Assembly: GCF_002865645.1 (NCBI RefSeq)
Contig: NW_020194575.1
Location: 807,247 to 871,246 of the forward strand
Source: Hyaloscypha bicolor E
Taxonomy: Eukaryota; Ascomycota; Leotiomycetes; Helotiales; Hyaloscyphaceae
Reading direction: 5' to 3'
DNA length: 64,000 nt
Made by a program: the position numbers and the translations under genes. Shown piece after piece: positions 47,811 through 61,200 of this stretch (position 1 is the stretch's first letter; every line of letters begins with the position of its first letter). Under the pieces are notes generated by a model. That model had not been told where the DNA came from and ran no database searches. It was given only the letters and a program-made list of their open reading frames with translations.

Positions 47811-48398
47811 GCTAAGTATATTCCCATAATGTTCTTTTTATATTAGGTATAAGTGAGGGTGAGTCGAGGGTATTAGCGCTTGAGTAAAAACAGCAAGACT
47901 ATCTAATCAAGCTTGAGAGGAAGAAAAAGAATATTATATTAAATTACCAGAAGTATCTCTACAGCTCTGATGTACGATACCAGTCCTCACGGTAAACCAA
48001 ACGCAGTGCTGGGGAGAACGATCAAAAGCACCTAATGGCTGGAGCGAGGAGTGAGTGAAGCTTATGTTGAAAGCGGGTGGTGACAACAACAAAGGTTTAT
48101 GACAATAATTTCAGACTTGAGATTGCGCCCCCATAGCTCAGGTCCTTCGATATCATGGCTTCTGATGCTGGAGAAACAGAGGAGGGGTTGAGAAAAGTAT
48201 GCATTGAAACCCCACCTTCAGCTTTAGTAAATCACAAGCGGAACTTGATGAACTTGGCTGTACACCTTGAAATTTTTCTAAACGAGGTTGGAAGTAGAAC
48301 TGTATATCTCGAGATGGTACCTTCTTGGATCTATTCTTTCTAAACATCAATTCTATCATCAAGTGCATTTTTTGCCATCCTCCGCCACTACCCACCCA
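47811..48398. other. Intergenic, 3' side of the M16 gene
   Basis: No gene supported. Short ORFs overlap on both strands. Confidence 0.35.
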
Positions 48399-51300
48399 TC
48401 ACACCTCCTCCTCCGAATGCTCCGTACTCTCCCCATCATCCATCTCCACATCCTCGTCATCGTCTTCATCGTCGTGATCCTCATCCTCATCGCCTTCCAA
48501 GCCATAGCTTTCATGGAAGGCAGAGAGGGGCTGGACTTGTGTTTTGAAGCCGGAGGATGTAAAGCCTTTTAATTGACCCTGGTTGAGTTTGCGGAGTTAG
48601 CAGCTGTTTCTTGACGGGAAGGATGGGTTGGAATGGGATAAGGTAACGCAAAAAGGGTGGGGCAATGTTTCAGATCGTGGACGTGGATTATACTCATCGA
48701 CCAAGCCACTGCAAAGACTGCTCCTCGAGGGGCTTGTGAAGGGAACAAGAAGCAAATCAACATGATCTCTTCTGCTCAATGCGCACCCACAACCCAGAAC
48801 ATTCGGAAAAGCTGGTAGACGAGGGAAGGAAAGGGAATCTCACCTCCTCCATAATCGGCGCGCACGTGACGACCACGTTGCTTACACCTGGTGTAAAGGC
48901 TGGCATGAGCACGTTTTTCATGACCTTCTTGATTTCGTCTACCGTGACGTCGCGCACAGCTTTTAAGATTTGGGAATTGTAATCGTCGTCTACGCCCTTG
49001 ACGACGCCGTTGACGAAGTGGTATTGACCTGCTGTGGACATTGTACTTTGTTCGTCCTAATATGGAGTTGGGCGTCAGCAATTTCCAAATCAGAATGTAC
49101 CAGGAGTAGATTGAATTATATAACAGGGGTGCCTCTCAGAAAGTCCCAAGGTAAATTGGAACAATTGAGGGCGCGGATTTTGAATGTCCCGCAATTCTCT
49201 CGACTTCGGCAAGGCGCGGCTCTCTCGGAATGTCCCTGGAGCATATCGAACAACGATCCAGACTGTCCCTGGGAAACTTGAACAATGGAAGTATGCTTAC
49301 CGCGAATCCGACCACGATTCCCGAAATAGCTCCCTCGAGAGCATGTTGCTCGAACTTCGCCTCTTCATTGATATAGCTCTCCACAACCGCCTTTGCCGCT
49401 ACGAAAGCACGATAGGCGTCAGGAGAGCGATACACACTAAACTGAACAAATCCTCCATCAGGGTCACGCTTGAAGCCTGAGCCATACGCTAAGCCCTTGC
49501 CCCGAACAGCGACCCAGAGCGGTCCTTCGACTGCTTCGAGGAAAGAGATTGCTACCATGAGAGAGGGTAGAATGGGGTCTGTTGGCGAGGTGGGTCCCCT
49601 GGCTGATGACAGGAGGAAGGAGGAGTCGATTGTTGGCATGGGAACAATTACTGCGCCGTATGTACCTGGATTGTGACCGTCGGGAGATAGGCGTTGAGAC
49701 ATCTTGACGAGGGGAAGAAGGGGCGATTTTGTATGCATCCCAGCGATCAATGGCTTCCATGCTTCGACTGGGTCAGGCAGCTTTTCAACATTCGCGATGA
49801 CCAGGGCTCTTAGATTATTGAAGGTGAAGAGTGACTTTCGAAGAGTTTCAAGCCAAGAGAGAACCGTCTCTGGTTCTTTGGCGAGAAGCTTCTTGAGGCG
49901 CTTCATGTAGATCGCCTTCACTAAGGTACATCGAGCTTTAACGCTGGAGTCTCTCTCGAGATGGATCATTGCGTCGACAGCGTACATCATGCTATTGCCG
50001 TTGCGTTTTGCTTCGGGGATATCTGCTAGAATCTTGGCCAAGCCAGCGTTGAGTCTAGCCTCGTCGAAGATGCTATCGAACATCATGGTGCGGATCCATT
50101 CGACTACTGCAGCGTACTTCTCTGGCTCAACTTGGAACTGGATGGCAATCCCTTCGGGATCGTTCATCGCGCGCCCACCTCCGGTCATACAGTAACTGAC
50201 CGTGTCCTGCTCGAGACGAGTCACAACTTCTTCGAACTCAATCTTCTGTCCATTCTGCATGATTGGAGTGTTGAAGAAGTTGTCCATGAAGAGGGGTAGT
50301 AACGGCCGGTGCTCCGTCTTGACCTCAGACGTACCCAAGAGAACTGTTATGTGAACGAAATTTGTTGGAACATGCTCGAACTGTAGGAAGAGGGGCAGAT
50401 CCGCACTCGATCTATTAATGACCTTTTGTACTCTGTTGGAGGGCGTGCCTAGCTTCTTGGCCAGTCCGGATCGAGCACTTGTTGATTCGATGAAATGAAT
50501 GGAGTCAACCCCAGGGACTGGCCACTTTCGCAAGATCGAGTCTGGAATCTCGATGTCATTCTTTGCAATCGCAGCTTTTAGCTTTTCTGCAAGTTTTGCG
50601 AGACCTGCAGGACCCAGTTCTTCCCGTCTAGCGGCAAGACGCTTTTCCTCGCTAGCTTTAGTCTTTTCTGCCAACTCCTTAGATGGAGTCCCCAACAGTG
50701 AGATGTGGGGAGCGTCTGAGATCCACCGCTTGAGGAACTCTCTCCATTGTGCGTCAGTCCATTTCTCGAGCTTCTCGTATTCGCTGATTGTGCCAAAATC
50801 CTTGAGTGTAGATCCATCTCGTTTGCCAAAGAGAAAATCATTGATCACTCCATTGGCGTAAAAGCTTCCAGAGCTCTCAGCGTTAAATTTCAACTGTCTT
50901 CGCTCCCTTCGAACACAATCCAGCATGTAATTCATGTCCAGAGGCTTTGAGGCGACATCTTTCAAAATGTCGAATAACCGTTGCTCGACGAAAGCAAGCT
51001 TCTCGGTGGCAACACCAGACGGTTGAAACCAAATCACAGTGTTCGGGCGAGAATCCCACCAGTATCCGATGGAACTGGCGAGCTCCTCCTTCTCGACCAT
51101 AATATTTTCCAAGACTGAGACGGATGAACCGGCAAGATATGTGAGTAGAGTATTGAGAGCCGCGACTTGCAGAGGATCGTTGCAGTCTGGCCCGAACATT
51201 GCGATGAGGATATCACCCATGGACTCATCTTCTTCGGGAAATGGGACGGATTCGACAATGGTTTCTTTGATAGCAGAGGGCTGAGCCGATTCTATCCAGG

Positions 51301-52118
51301 GCCTAATTAAATGATGTCAGCAAGTTCTCGTCGGATTAAGATCAAGAGTACAATCAATACCTCCTGAACGGAGCATCTGGCTTTGGGATATCATCCAGAA
51401 TGCCATCTTCAAACACATCTAAGATCCGAAGTAGATCGTCCTCGTCTACCTCTCCCACAAGAACAAGGCACAGGTTCTTCGGTTGATACATCTCTTTGTG
51501 GAAAGCTCGAATTCGCTCCGCAGTCAAGACTCTTAGATTTTCCATCAACCCACCCGTCTCATAACGGAAGCCAACGTTCTTGGGGTATAAAAGCCTTCGA
51601 GCTCTCAGGTCCATGATTTCACCACCGTTGTTTTGAACACCTTGCATCTCCGAGTAAACGACACCTGCATCATTACCTTCGCCGTCGATGTGGTGGACTT
51701 CTGTATAACAGCCTTCGTCTGTGAGGGTTGGTAGAATGACATGCTCGAGGTATACTGGTAGGATTTGGGCAAATCCTTCCCAGCCAGCCGTGTCTAACGT
51801 ATATGCGGTATGATCGGTCGCAGTCCAGGCGTTGGTATTCGAGTACGCTCTTGAGGAAAGTTTGTCCAGAAGGCCCTTGTACTGATAGCTCTTTGATCCC
51901 ATGAAAACCAGATGCTCAAGTGTATGTGGGGAACCCGAGTCGTCAAAGATCTCAGTTGCTAGGGCGAAGTATCCTTGCACCTTGGGACCTTTCTGATCGA
52001 CCACTACAACATGCATGCCGGTCCGTTCGGACACATATTGAGAGAATGAGGCGGGAGAATAGTCTGCCTTGAACTTCTGTATCGTCCGAAAATGGGGTTT
52101 CCTGGTTTGGCTGGGCAT
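48399..52118 (-). CDS. M16-family zinc metallopeptidase, YOL098C-like
   Basis: Four exons (52118-51361, 51302-49301, 49056-48844, 48578-48399) with introns GTATTG...TTAG, GTAAGC...TTAG, GTGAGA...CCAG; all joins keep frame, giving 1050 aa. The inverted zinc motif H65-T-L-E68-H69 is present and Glu157 (VVYSEMQG) is the likely third ligand, as in PreP-type M16 enzymes. The two M16 halves lie in residues ~20-500 and ~520-1000, and an acidic tail (DEDEDHDDEDDDED) ends the protein. The length fits yeast YOL098C (SDD3), a cytosolic M16 member. Expected role: cleavage of small peptides or unfolded segments. It is divergent from the Zw10-family gene across 1.1 kb. The acidic tail lies in its own last exon. 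Confidence 0.88.
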
Positions 52119-53211
52119 TTTGTTGGGTCGAAGAATGCTTTCGAGGTATGATGGTGCGTTAGTTGTCCTGTTGATTGTTAGTACATTTGAATGAGGGACT
52201 GAAAAGAGTGGCGGAGGGGCAAATTAGGAATGAGGCCTGATCGGGCAATGTTCAGCAAGATCAGACAATCAGTGATTACAGGGGCAGAACGTTCCGGGGG
52301 TTTGTTGGAACTTAGATGTGTATCAAGGGCCACGTGGATCTGACTCCTGAAGACTCAGCCCGACGAGTCCAGTGGTCGTTCTCCACGATGACCTGGTCAC
52401 GTGATGAACACTTGTCCGCCTCATCTCCCTGGAAACTGGGGTGTTGATGAAACGTAAAGGGGGTAGATCCTCAAGCGTACCAATTTGATTGTACCGCTTG
52501 GTAAAGAGCAATAGCAAGTAGTGGCAAGAAGATTGTCGTAGCAACAACAACCTGCCTCTTGGCTGAAGAATACCCCGCCATCTTGGCCCCCACGACGTTG
52601 TATCAAAAGCAAGCCGGGCGGATCGTTACCATCGAAGGGAGAGCAAGGGAAGGTAGAGAGGTGAAAATGATGCAAGAAGGAGATGCTGGTCAGGCCCAAG
52701 AGCGCACATACCGAGTACGGGATGCTGCAGCCTTGCAAGCTGCACCCAATGCACGAGGATGACTCAAGAGCTGAAGTCAGATCGCCCAGCCTGACACGAA
52801 ACTGCGGCCAGAAGAATAGGAGCAAAGACAACAGGATGTATGTTGCAGTTGCGGTCGTTTGAAAGGGGGGGAGATCCAGAGCACTTGACAGCTGGCAGAA
52901 CGAGAGAGATTCCGGCCTTGGGAAAGGAGGAAAGAAAAGTCGTCGGCCCAAAGGCGGTGTGGAATATGATTGGCGGGCAAGCGCGTGCAGTTCAGGCGCG
53001 CTTGCCGAGGTGGGCAGACGCGAAGTGAAGCGAGTCAAATGTTCGAACAAGAGGAGAGACAACAACGACTTTATGAATCACCTCTCAATCCCCACTCCCG
53101 CCGAAGAAATCAACACCCACCAATGTCGTTGACCCGACCCACAGCCGGCGCCCATCAGTTGCCCTTTTGATTTCCCTTTCAAAGCTCTTGGAGCTCCCGA
53201 ATTTCAGCAAG
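52119..53211. promoter_or_regulatory. Shared upstream region of the M16 and Zw10-family genes
   Basis: The two genes start 1.09 kb apart on opposite strands, so this interval must hold both promoters. A 214-codon minus-strand ORF (52421-53065) and shorter plus-strand ORFs occur here, but I see no motifs and treat them as chance. No clear TATA box. Confidence 0.4.
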
Positions 53212-56200
53212 ATGGCCTCAGCAGCTGTCCAAGACCAGCTGGGGCAAGTCCTAATCGACTTCTCGACCAACGGTGCATTCCCAGAGGAGGAGAGCGTGTC
53301 TGCAGCTTATGTGCAACAGCCATATCTCGCTCCAGCTCTCGCGGCGCTCTCTACTGCTAGATCAGAACTAGAAGCCAGTCCCCCAACAACAGACACTCCG
53401 GGATAATGAAGCTGACTAGAACATTCAGACAGAGATCCGCCAAATCAGCCGTGACTCCGCTCTCGATGTTGACACCTGGATCGAGCATGCGAAATCCATT
53501 CAAGATGATATCGATCGATCAAGGAAGCTGGCGAGCTCCATTGTCCGGCAGGCAGAGTTAGACGATGAGACAGAGGAGAGCTTGCAGGAGAAAGAGAACT
53601 ATGTCGAGTTCTTGACGAAGGAGGTGGTGTTCAATGGCCAGCTTCTCTCGGCATTGAAGGGCATACAGGACGTCAAGGAGATTCTGCGGCAGGCAGAGGA
53701 TCTCGCAGAAGAGCAAAAGATTGTTGAAGCTCTTTTCAAGCTTGAAGGTGGCATTCGAAACCTCGTTGACAGCATCCCTGCTAACATTTCCAGCTGCTTG
53801 GATAGCCATATCTGATCTGCCTCTGGAAAAGACAGTACGGGCTGTGCGGATACTGGACGCCAAATGCTTCGACCAACGCCGCTATATACACGATAAGTTT
53901 ACAAAAGTTTGGAACGGACTCATACGAGTCGACTTCGATCAACGGAGTGTCACAATCAATAAGGATTTACCGGGTACGTCTTCCCCTTACTCCTTTGGGG
54001 GTTTCTACTAATCCAAAGAAGACCAAGGTACGAATCTAGACCAAGCCGTCATAGGGCTGAAAGCGTTCAAAGAGCTCGAGACGGCTGCGAATAAGCTTTG
54101 GATGGATTTGGATGAGATAATAATCAAGCCTCGAACGAATCTACCACTTGACGGTAGACAAGGATCGTTGTATACTATTCAGATCCAGCAGGTCGAGTCT
54201 CCGACCCCAGAAACAAAACGGGGCTCAACTGACTTATTTAGAATCGTATTTCACGTGGTGGTGGAACTACGGACCACCACATCAAATCCGTTTTCAATGA
54301 TATCGAAGCTATCGTTCGCTTCCTCGTCGACAATCTTCCATTCGAATTTATCGAACCATTATCGAAAGCTATGATGCCGACTTTGGTCAGACGCATCCTT
54401 GATATGTGGTAAGCGATATTTCGTCCGTCATTCCGCCCAGTATGCATTGCTAGAGGTTTCTGTAACCACCTAGATCTCTTCCAATCTTGATTCGTGGCAA
54501 TGTTCCTTGTCTTCAACATACACTGGATATTTCATTTGCACATGTTAAGGAGAAAGAAGCTCCAACATCCATTATTTGCAGGGGAATACCTCACTGATAA
54601 CTCGCAGGCTCGACACCGCCGTTCCCGCTACTCTCGAGGATATGGTTGATTACCAAAAGGTCTTGGCACAAGTCCATGAATTTGCCGATAATTTGGACAA
54701 ACTCAAATGGCCTGGAGTCGAAGGTCTCCATGACTGGGTGGCCAATGCACCCAAGATTTGGTTGTCCAAGAAGAGAGAGACTGCATTGGATTGGACGAGG
54801 AATCAATTCTCCTTGGGTAAGAATGATCCTTCAGGCCCTATACTTCCAGTCTTGCTCAGTATGTTATAGGGCTTGGAATGCCTCAACTCGCCGAACGCAT
54901 CGAGAAACGAATGGTGGCCCGCGAAGACAGAGAAAATATCATCACTACAGGGACGGCCGTCACGCAAGACTGGGATGCGGCATGGGAAAGCGACAGCGAA
55001 ACCAAAGAGGACCACTCCGAAGGGAGTTGTCGAAATCGAAGCTCTCTTGAAGAGGAACGACAAGTCAACCAAGTTTTCGGTAAGGCTAAATTCCGGTTCA
55101 CTAGTCAAGTTCAATGTCCCTCATCCTCCCGGATATTCAAGCTCTCCAGTATTTAGCCTGCTTTGGATAGCGAATGGGTTTTCTTGCGGGCCGAGTTTTG
55201 CTTTTCTATTTCCCACCCGTAACGAGCAGATGCTGATTCACCACAGCTCCGCCCCCAGACGAAGTAGATGACGCTGCGGATGCTTGGGGATGGGGAGACG
55301 ACGATGCCGCGGAACCTGCTGAATCAGAACCTGAACCGGCCTATGTAGCTGTGGACCAGAAACCACCCCTAGTTGCAAAACGTCTGGCGCCCGAAGTCCG
55401 AGAGATGACCATATCAGAGAAATACTGGACCACGTCTTTACCACAGCCTGTGTACAAAACTGTCACAACAATTTATGAAGAGGGTGCTAAGCTGACTCAA
55501 CCCGAGTTTGTCGTCCCTCCATCGAGAACCATAGGCTCTTTGCTAACCTTTTGCAGATGCAATCACACTCCCATAGCGCCTGCAGCTCCTGGCCTTTTCA
55601 GTCTTCCTACTCTCATCCTTGCCATGTATCGCTCGGTATCGCCGCTCTATTATACTGATGAGCCTGGTGGAAATATGTACCTGTACAACGATGCTGTCTG
55701 GCTTTCTGAGGAGCTTAAACAGTTTGCTTTGGAGTGGAAAAATCGAGATGACTTGCAACCGCGTGCCTATGGCATGGTCAGATTGGATCCCGAGATCAAG
55801 ATACTGGAAAGTTTTGGCAAGCGAGCTTACACCAGCGAGTTGAATGCACAGCGAACTATTATTAATGATCTTCTAGCTGGTAAGTTTTGGTCTCCTCTGT
55901 ATGGGACCGATACCCCAGCCCGCGACTTACATCCAGAATCAATGCCACTCACTGACACATATCAAGGTGCACAAAACTTCTTCCAACAAGGTGATGAAGC
56001 CGACCAAAGCATCAGCGATGTCTCATCGCATATCCGCAGTCAAGCCGCCCTGTGGGAGAAGATCCTACCCTACTCAGCCTGGGCATCAGCAATTGGCTCC
56101 CTCGTCAACGCCGTCGCCACAAAGCTCATAAGTGACGTCTTCGATCTCAGCGATATGTCTGTCGACGAAGCCGAACGAGCAGCGACCCTGATCTCCCGTA

Positions 56201-56499
56201 TCAAGCTTCTTGACGACCTCTTTATCCCGAAAAACGAAAACAGCCAACCCTCTGAGGACGAGACACCACTCACATCCCAGTTCGCAGACAAGTGGATGAA
56301 GATGAAGTTCCTGAGCGAGGTGCTGCAGAGTAATCTGAAGGATGTCAAGTTCTTGTGGTTTGAGAGCCATCTAAGCTTTTATTTCACGGCGGAAGAGGTG
56401 GTTGATCTGATTAATTTGAGCTTTGAGAGTAACGCAGGAGTGCGGGCGGCTATTAGGGAGATTCGGGACAACCCACTGCCGAGAGATGGGCAGGCTTGA
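53212..56499 (+). CDS. Zw10/Dsl1-family vesicle-tethering or kinetochore protein
   Basis: Ten exons by eye: 53212-53377, 53433-53747, 53794-53973, 54028-54191, 54242-54408, 54608-54816, 54870-55079, 55247-55505, 55557-55879, 55967-56499, giving 841 aa. Frame holds at every join. The intron at 55506-55556 is a multiple of three with a CTAAC branch site; if retained the protein is 858 aa. The first intron has an odd start, GTCCCC. The N-terminal half is helical (SRDSALDVDTWIEHAKSI). The middle is acidic (ADAWGWGDDDA) and the C-terminal half includes YYTDEPGGNMYLYNDAVWLS. This order fits fungal Zw10-like proteins, which tether Golgi-to-ER vesicles (Dsl1 complex); animal relatives also act at kinetochores. 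Confidence 0.75.
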
Positions 56500-57252
56500 T
56501 ACTTGTCGGGAAGTACTGGTTGTGAACAATAGCTGTATGATTAATGCGGGCTAGAATCAAGATACCCCTTCTGTCGAGTTCTTGCAATACTTGTGGCATG
56601 GTGTCTCTCCCTAGTGAGGACGTGTTCAGATTCGACGAACAGTTGTCTATATAAGGAGGTCCGCTTTCAGAACTGCTTTGCGTATCCGAGCGATCGGTGA
56701 GTGGAGAGGGGGCAAGTCTGCCTGGCTTGGCGGAGGCGAGCGGGTACTAGAGGTCTAAACGATTTGGCGTGTTGTTGAGCGAAGATTTTAATCTTTACCG
56801 TATCCCATGGGCTTGTTGCTGCAGTGCGAGAAGAACAATGGTAATTGGCCGCAAGGCAACCTGACTAGTTTTAAACGATGTTTGATGTTTGATGTTTCTT
56901 GCACATCTTTACTTCATGTCGGGATTGAGCCTTGCGGGTTAATGGTATATAGGTTAAATTTGACGATTTTCTGTCGGTGGTTTCATTGTGCAGTGGGGAG
57001 CGGAGTAGGGGTCTTACCCAGACCAAGTACAATGGGAAAGGAAACTGCAGCCTTGTGACTGGTAAAGCCACGGACGCCTGGGACTCTGGGGGGTACAGTA
57101 CCAAGGCACATGATATACATCGCGAGATGGATATTCTAAGTGAGCGCGCCTACAAAATTAGCTCTATTCTGCTCTATGGGTTCTCTTTCATTAAGGTGCT
57201 TAAAAAAATTGCTGGCTTCCAGACGTCGTTGCAATTTGTTTTTAGGTCGGCT
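56500..57252. other. Intergenic, no gene seen
   Basis: Normal composition with only short ORFs. Ends at the left arm of the foldback element. Confidence 0.4.
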
Positions 57253-57777
57253 TGTTCACGCCCGTTCGTCAATACGAGCGATTTGGGAATCGGGCGCTAT
57301 CAGGGCTAAGCGAGGGGCCCGATTCGCTAATAAAAAGGCCTAATTTTAAAATAATATATAACTTTCTAATAAAACACAAAGGCCAAATTTTAATTAAATA
57401 AAAAGCATTAATACTTATAAGAAACTTAAATAAATATTCCCTAGATTAAATTCTATTAAAGATAAAAAGATTTATATAATTATATATTTTAAAACCCTAT
57501 TTTATAATTAAAATTATATATGGTTCTAATAAAAGGCTTTAGCTAAAATTACTTAAATAGTATTATTAACTAAATTGTTTTTAATAGATCCTACTAATAG
57601 AATTTTATTAATTTATTAATTTGAAAATATTATAATATTTTTAAAATTCGCTCGTATCCGACCTCGGATTTATGAACCGGAGCTCGCTTAAGTAGACGAT
57701 TGAGCAATCGGGCCCCTCGCTTAGCCCTGATAGCGCCCGATTCCCAAATCGCTCGTATTGACGAACGGGCGTGAACA
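57253..57777. mobile_element. Foldback/MITE element with perfect 72-bp inverted ends
   Basis: The left arm 57253-57324 and right arm 57706-57777 are exact reverse complements over 72 bp (outer end TGTTCACGCCCGTTCGTC, inner end GGGGCCCGATT). GGCT lies directly outside both ends, which could be a 4-bp duplication or chance. The 381-bp interior is AT-rich, stop-filled and non-coding, with the RIP look, while the arms keep high GC. No transposase. Class uncertain. Confidence 0.82.
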
Positions 57778-58202
57778 GGCTAAGCGAGAGGGGGGTGTTG
57801 ACTTTTTGCTCGTTCCGCCTCGCTTGTTTCCTTCTCCCCGTGCCCCTTTCTTATTTACGTCACGTGCGACAACCCCCTAACCCAGAACTCGTTACAATGA
57901 AAAGAAGCTGTGATATGAATAGAAATCTATGGTTAATATTCTAGTAATCCATGCCGGGCAGTTTGTGAACTTACTTCCACCTACCCTGACCGCTAAACCT
58001 ATCCAGAGCCACAAGTGCAAGTGAACGGAATCAACATCGAGAAGTCCACGGATTTATTAATCCATCTAGAAATTAACGAACGAAGAAACCATTGCCAAGC
58101 ATAGAGAGTTCATACAATTCATTTTCCCGTCAAAGATTATGCCATCAAACGCCTAACCCTCCACAATCTCTTCCCTTCACCCAAGTCCATCTCCCTTCCA
58201 GA
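57778..58202. other. Intergenic, 3' side of the Ppo gene
   Basis: No gene supported. The minus-strand Ppo gene ends at 58203. Confidence 0.4.
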
Positions 58203-61200
58203 TCACTCCTCATACTCAATCGTCAATGTCGTAGGAATCGGACTCTCTGCCGCATTAGCATCCAAATACTTCGTGAACCTAACCCCCGCAAACTCCTCCT
58301 CAACCCTCATGAAACTCCCTCCTCCCCCCTTGCCCCTCTGCACATTCTTCAGCTTGAACACCTCCCGCAACGTTGCAGCCAATGACGACCCAATCAGCCT
58401 TGCACCGAAGCAGTAATGCAGTCCATGCCCAAGCAAGATGTAATCCTCAAACGGACGATGAGGATCGAGTTTCTCTGGGTTGGGAAACTGCTTCGGGTCC
58501 ATGGCGGCAACAGACGTTGCGATGAGCACTGTGTGGCCTTTCTTAATCGAAACCGGGCCATGAGCGCCATCTTCAACGGTGATGTCTTTCGTTGCGATAC
58601 GAGGCAGACCAGGAACAGCGCCCGCGTGACGCATACCCTCAAAGACAAAACCTTGAAGTTCGCGCTCCGCTTCAGGAGTATCAAGTTTCGAGAGCTCGAT
58701 GATACGATCTTTGTACTCTTCATATCCAGCTGAGAGATATAAGTCGATGAGTAGGGAAGCTTGCTGCGTGATGTTGCCCGCGACAGGAGCACCCATTCCG
58801 ATGCAATCTCCAACCAGATCCCCAATCGGGAGCTTGCTTTTCAGTAACTCCTCGTAAAGCCTCTTAGCCTGAGCAGAGACTTCGAAAGCAGTCCCCTCGG
58901 CGAGCCAGTCCACAATTTCGGAAGTGATGCCTGACGCCGTCTTCAAGTGTGCATCGAATATTTCCCGTAAGCCAATGGCGGCTTTGCGTGCTCCGTCGCG
59001 GAGAGTCCACTCGCTGGCAGGGAGGATGTTGAAGGATTGGTACATGAAGAGCACCAAGTACGACATGAATAGGTCAGGGATCGAGATCAAGCCATGGGGT
59101 GTTTCGCGAGCCTTGAGTGGGATTGCGAAGCGTTGGGCAAGCCAGAGAATCGGGACCACATTGGTGACGTCGCGCACAATGTCAATTGATCGGCGGGTGC
59201 TATTTGAATATTTGAGCGAGTGCTCAGATATCAAGCGCGAGACGTTGGACCGGAAGAACGTAGTGACGTTCTCCTCGAACCCGGCCTCGAAGAATACTTT
59301 GTGCAGGAGGCTGGAGCGAGGATCGTGGCGAGCTGGATCGTCCCAGCCGATCATGAAGTCGTGACCATTTGTGCAGTCTCTGATGGCTTTCTGGTACATC
59401 ACGACAAAATTCTCGCGGTCTTCGAAGACCTTCTTGCAGCCTTCGTGGGTGTGGATTCCGATGATTTCCATGTCGCTCTTGGGACGCTCGAGATCGTAGA
59501 GATTGATGACTTTATTTTGCTCCAAGATTCCATTCGCTGCCTTCGGAGTATAGAACGGGAGGAGGACATATGGAGAGGTTCCTGTCCAGGCTGCTGGAAG
59601 ACCATTAAAGAGGAGATGGGGCAGCACGCCGCCGTACGCTCCTGGCGTAATCGAACAGAGTTTCGCAAACCCCCAATTAGTGAGGGTGCTGCTGTTGAAA
59701 TCGTAGCTGAGAAAACGGTCACCACGGACAAGAGCTACTGCGTCGTCAAGGATCCCTCGACCAGTGGTTTGGCCTGGACAGACACCGCTGCCGGGCATGG
59801 CGGGCTTGGTGCATTCTGCCATCAGGCCGGGGTACAGTTCAAGATTATCAATATGGCCGTATAGAAGTTCAGCGGCTCTGGCGGTTTCTTTGTCCGGATT
59901 CCATTCTTCGAAGCTCTTATATTCTTGCAGGTTAAGATATCTACGGAACCTGGGAGATGTTGGTTAGTGAAGGTGAGATAGCCGGGATGGGACTCACTCG
60001 TTCATGGTACAAACATTGAAAGACTCCCGAGCTTGAAGTTGGCCCAGGATATCCACAATCTTCAGACTTTGGGGCGTGCCATGAGCTCCAAAAGCATGAG
60101 CTGGCTCTTCAATGCATCCTTTAATAATCTCCGCAAGATCATAGTCACTGAATCGCCCATCTGGACCTCGCTTCAAGCCTCCAAATGTCCATTCCTTTGC
60201 CTTCTTAGCTAAGAGGTCGTGGCCACCTTTATACATTACTCTCTTGTAAACATCCAAGTCCACATCATCCATGGATTTGAGCCCAGGTTCAGCATCCTTC
60301 AAGACATACTGCATCCATTTGTCATCAGCGGCACTGAGAGCGGCATGCCAATGGTAGAGGACAGCAAATTCAACGGATACCACATTGCCACGTCCTCGAT
60401 CGACTCGTACTCCAAGCTGCTTGATTTCAGCCCCCAAATCAAGTGACCAGGTTGAGTTGGCACGTGGTGTGTTGAGAATAGCCGCAACGTAGTCATGGAG
60501 GACCACCGAAGCAAAGAAACCAACATTGATATTGCGAGCGAGCTGGAAAATGTCTTCATCTTGCCTGTTTTCTATTGTTAGCTGGAAACAGGGGAAATTA
60601 CATTACTCGCTCACCAAGTTTTCTCCTTATCGGTTAATTTCTCCCAAGCTCCATACTTCCCGCTCTCATTAATCACTAGCAAATTCTTTGCGATCGAATT
60701 GTGATTTCTGGAGAACATAAGCAATACCGCCACAACACCAGGAGGCATCATCATAATCCTCTCGCTCGCGATCGAATCCGGGAATATAAGCCCATTATGA
60801 TGAGTCCGCACTCTTTTCTGCTCCTTTCCCGTATTTCCATACAGCGTGCTCAAGTCGACATAACTGCTTGTCTCATTAATCCACGGATCCGATCTTGAAG
60901 TCTGAAAACATTCATGGATAACTATAGTAGCGAAAGAAAAGAACAAGCGATTGAGACCAGATGGATGTTCGCGAAATGGACCGGTGCGTTTGAGGAGTTG
61001 ATCGTAGACGAGTTCGGGATCTGGGAGATTAGGACCCTTGGGTTTGGAAGGGGGAACGCTGCGAGAGTAGGGCGAGCCGGCTTTGCCCATTCCAGGCGTC
61101 CAGGGATTGTTGCCGCTTCCATCATTCTCGCGATATCTAGCTGGATGGCCTGCTCTTGTTGGTGGTGGATGAGGAAGGTCGCGATAGAGCATGGCGATGA

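Noticed and set aside
48288..48572. Plus-strand ORF with a very hydrophobic stretch (LVIVFIVVILILIAF)
   Set aside because: It is the antisense of the acidic Asp/Glu tail exon of the M16 peptidase; GAT/GAG codons read backwards as Ile/Leu.
52421..53065. 214-codon minus-strand ORF between M16 and Zw10-family genes
   Set aside because: Low-complexity Ser/Leu/Pro composition from pyrimidine-rich promoter DNA, no motifs.
53381..53425. GC-AG intron as first intron of the Zw10-family gene
   Set aside because: A GAA|GCCAGT donor would keep frame but fits the GC-donor pattern poorly; the GTCCCC donor joins better to the expected LEAxIR sequence.
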